From contig CAZVME010000116.1 of assembly GCA_964628835.1 (NCBI GenBank), positions 1 through 5,624 on the forward strand: DNA of 5,624 nucleotides, in the 5' to 3' direction. This document shows positions 5,389-5,624 of this stretch, piece after piece. The translations under genes and the position numbers were made by a program. The notes beneath the pieces are model-generated. The model worked only from the letters and a program-made list of their open reading frames with translations. It searched no databases and was not told the origin of the DNA. The first letter of the stretch is position 1; each line of letters begins with the position of its first letter. The DNA is from JAAGZL01 sp964628835 (lineage in GTDB: Bacteria > Pseudomonadota > Gammaproteobacteria > Chromatiales > Chromatiaceae).

Positions 5389-5576
5389 ATTAGCTGTATT
5401 TATCAACAATAAACAGGGTATTCTCTTTATTTATTCAATAGTTATACGGCATCTACAGCTCCCACCCCAGCACGGCCACTACGGGAGTTAAGTGTTCCAA
5501 AAAACAACTCCCTCCTTTTGCTCTAAACTCTGGTTAGCTCCCGTCATTTCAGTAGAATCAAACAACATCCCTACCC

Positions 5577-5624
5577 ATGCCAAAAAAAAGCAATACACAC
5601 AAAACTGGTGCAAATTTACTCTCT
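5577..5624 (+). CDS. Possible start of a gene running off the right edge
   Basis: From the ATG at 5577 the frame is open to the window edge, giving 16 residues (MPKKSNTHKTGANLLS), a basic polar start that looks natural for a cytoplasmic protein. There is no Shine-Dalgarno sequence in front of it (the preceding bases are pyrimidine- and A-rich), so the call is tentative. If real it is divergent from hsp20 and shares the 306-bp gap. No family can be assigned from so few residues. Confidence 0.3.
   Translation, partial: MPKKSNTHKTGANLLS

Larger units (their letters stand above)
5310..5576. other. Intergenic regulatory region upstream of hsp20, no gene seen
   Basis: No convincing coding region is visible on either strand. 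The half nearest hsp20 is AT-rich and carries its probable promoter. The half further away contains GGGAGTT (5483-5489) that can pair with AACTCCC (5506-5512), and an overlapping arm ACGGGAG (5481-5487) that can pair instead with CTCCCGT (5538-5544). On the + strand the first hairpin is followed by TCCTTTTG, a weak terminator-like ending. TGGTTA and TAGAAT (5531-5558, 16-base spacer) form a very weak + strand promoter candidate. Confidence 0.5.

Noticed and set aside
1..5624. CRISPR array, tRNA or rRNA genes, insertion sequence, phage or known defence genes
   Set aside because: I saw no regularly spaced repeats, cloverleaf with conserved T-arm sequence, rRNA motifs, transposase or integrase.

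Overview
The window looks like chromosomal DNA of a gammaproteobacterium. This rests on protein families: a YjgR-type HerA-like ATPase, a DUF3622 protein, a GlsB/YeaQ-type membrane protein and a short TusA-family protein. Compact gene packing and roughly 50% GC over the conserved genes agree with it. I cannot name a genus. A sulfur-oxidising lineage is possible, because stand-alone TusA proteins are common there, but nothing here proves it.

Left part (1-684): more AT-rich after about base 60. It holds a poorly recognisable gene on the + strand (best GTG start at 236, frame open back to 131) that encodes a small protein with a hydrophobic C-terminal region. Its 5' end is doubtful and it may be a decayed gene. 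The first 130 bases may carry the end of another reading frame and contain a GC-rich hairpin.

Middle part (685-4192): a GlsB/YeaQ-like stress membrane protein on + converges, with a 9-bp gap, on a four-gene minus-strand cluster. In transcription order this is an MscS-family mechanosensitive channel, a YjgR/DUF853 ATPase (start and stop overlap as ATGA), a DUF3622 protein (30-bp gap) and a DUF2007 protein with a C-terminal membrane helix (53-bp gap). The overlap and short gaps suggest one transcript. Membrane-tension release is the only well-defined function in it; the other three are uncharacterised or predicted.

Right part (4193-5624): a divergent intergenic region separates the mscS cluster from a TusA-family sulfur-carrier gene (+). 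TusA converges on an Hsp20 small heat-shock protein gene (-). Between them lies a compact inverted-repeat structure that can fold as a three-way junction, followed by a T run on the hsp20 strand; it probably ends the hsp20 transcript. Upstream of hsp20 is an AT-rich regulatory region with a weak sigma-32-like promoter, an inverted repeat, a direct repeat in the leader and alternative hairpins. A reading frame starting at 5577 may be the beginning of the next gene.

Several genes (GlsB-like, MscS, Hsp20) fit a stress theme, but no shared regulation is visible and I see no clearly new multi-gene system. The best targets for follow-up are the structured element at 4628-4714, the doubtful 5' end of the first gene and the mscS-yjgR coupling.
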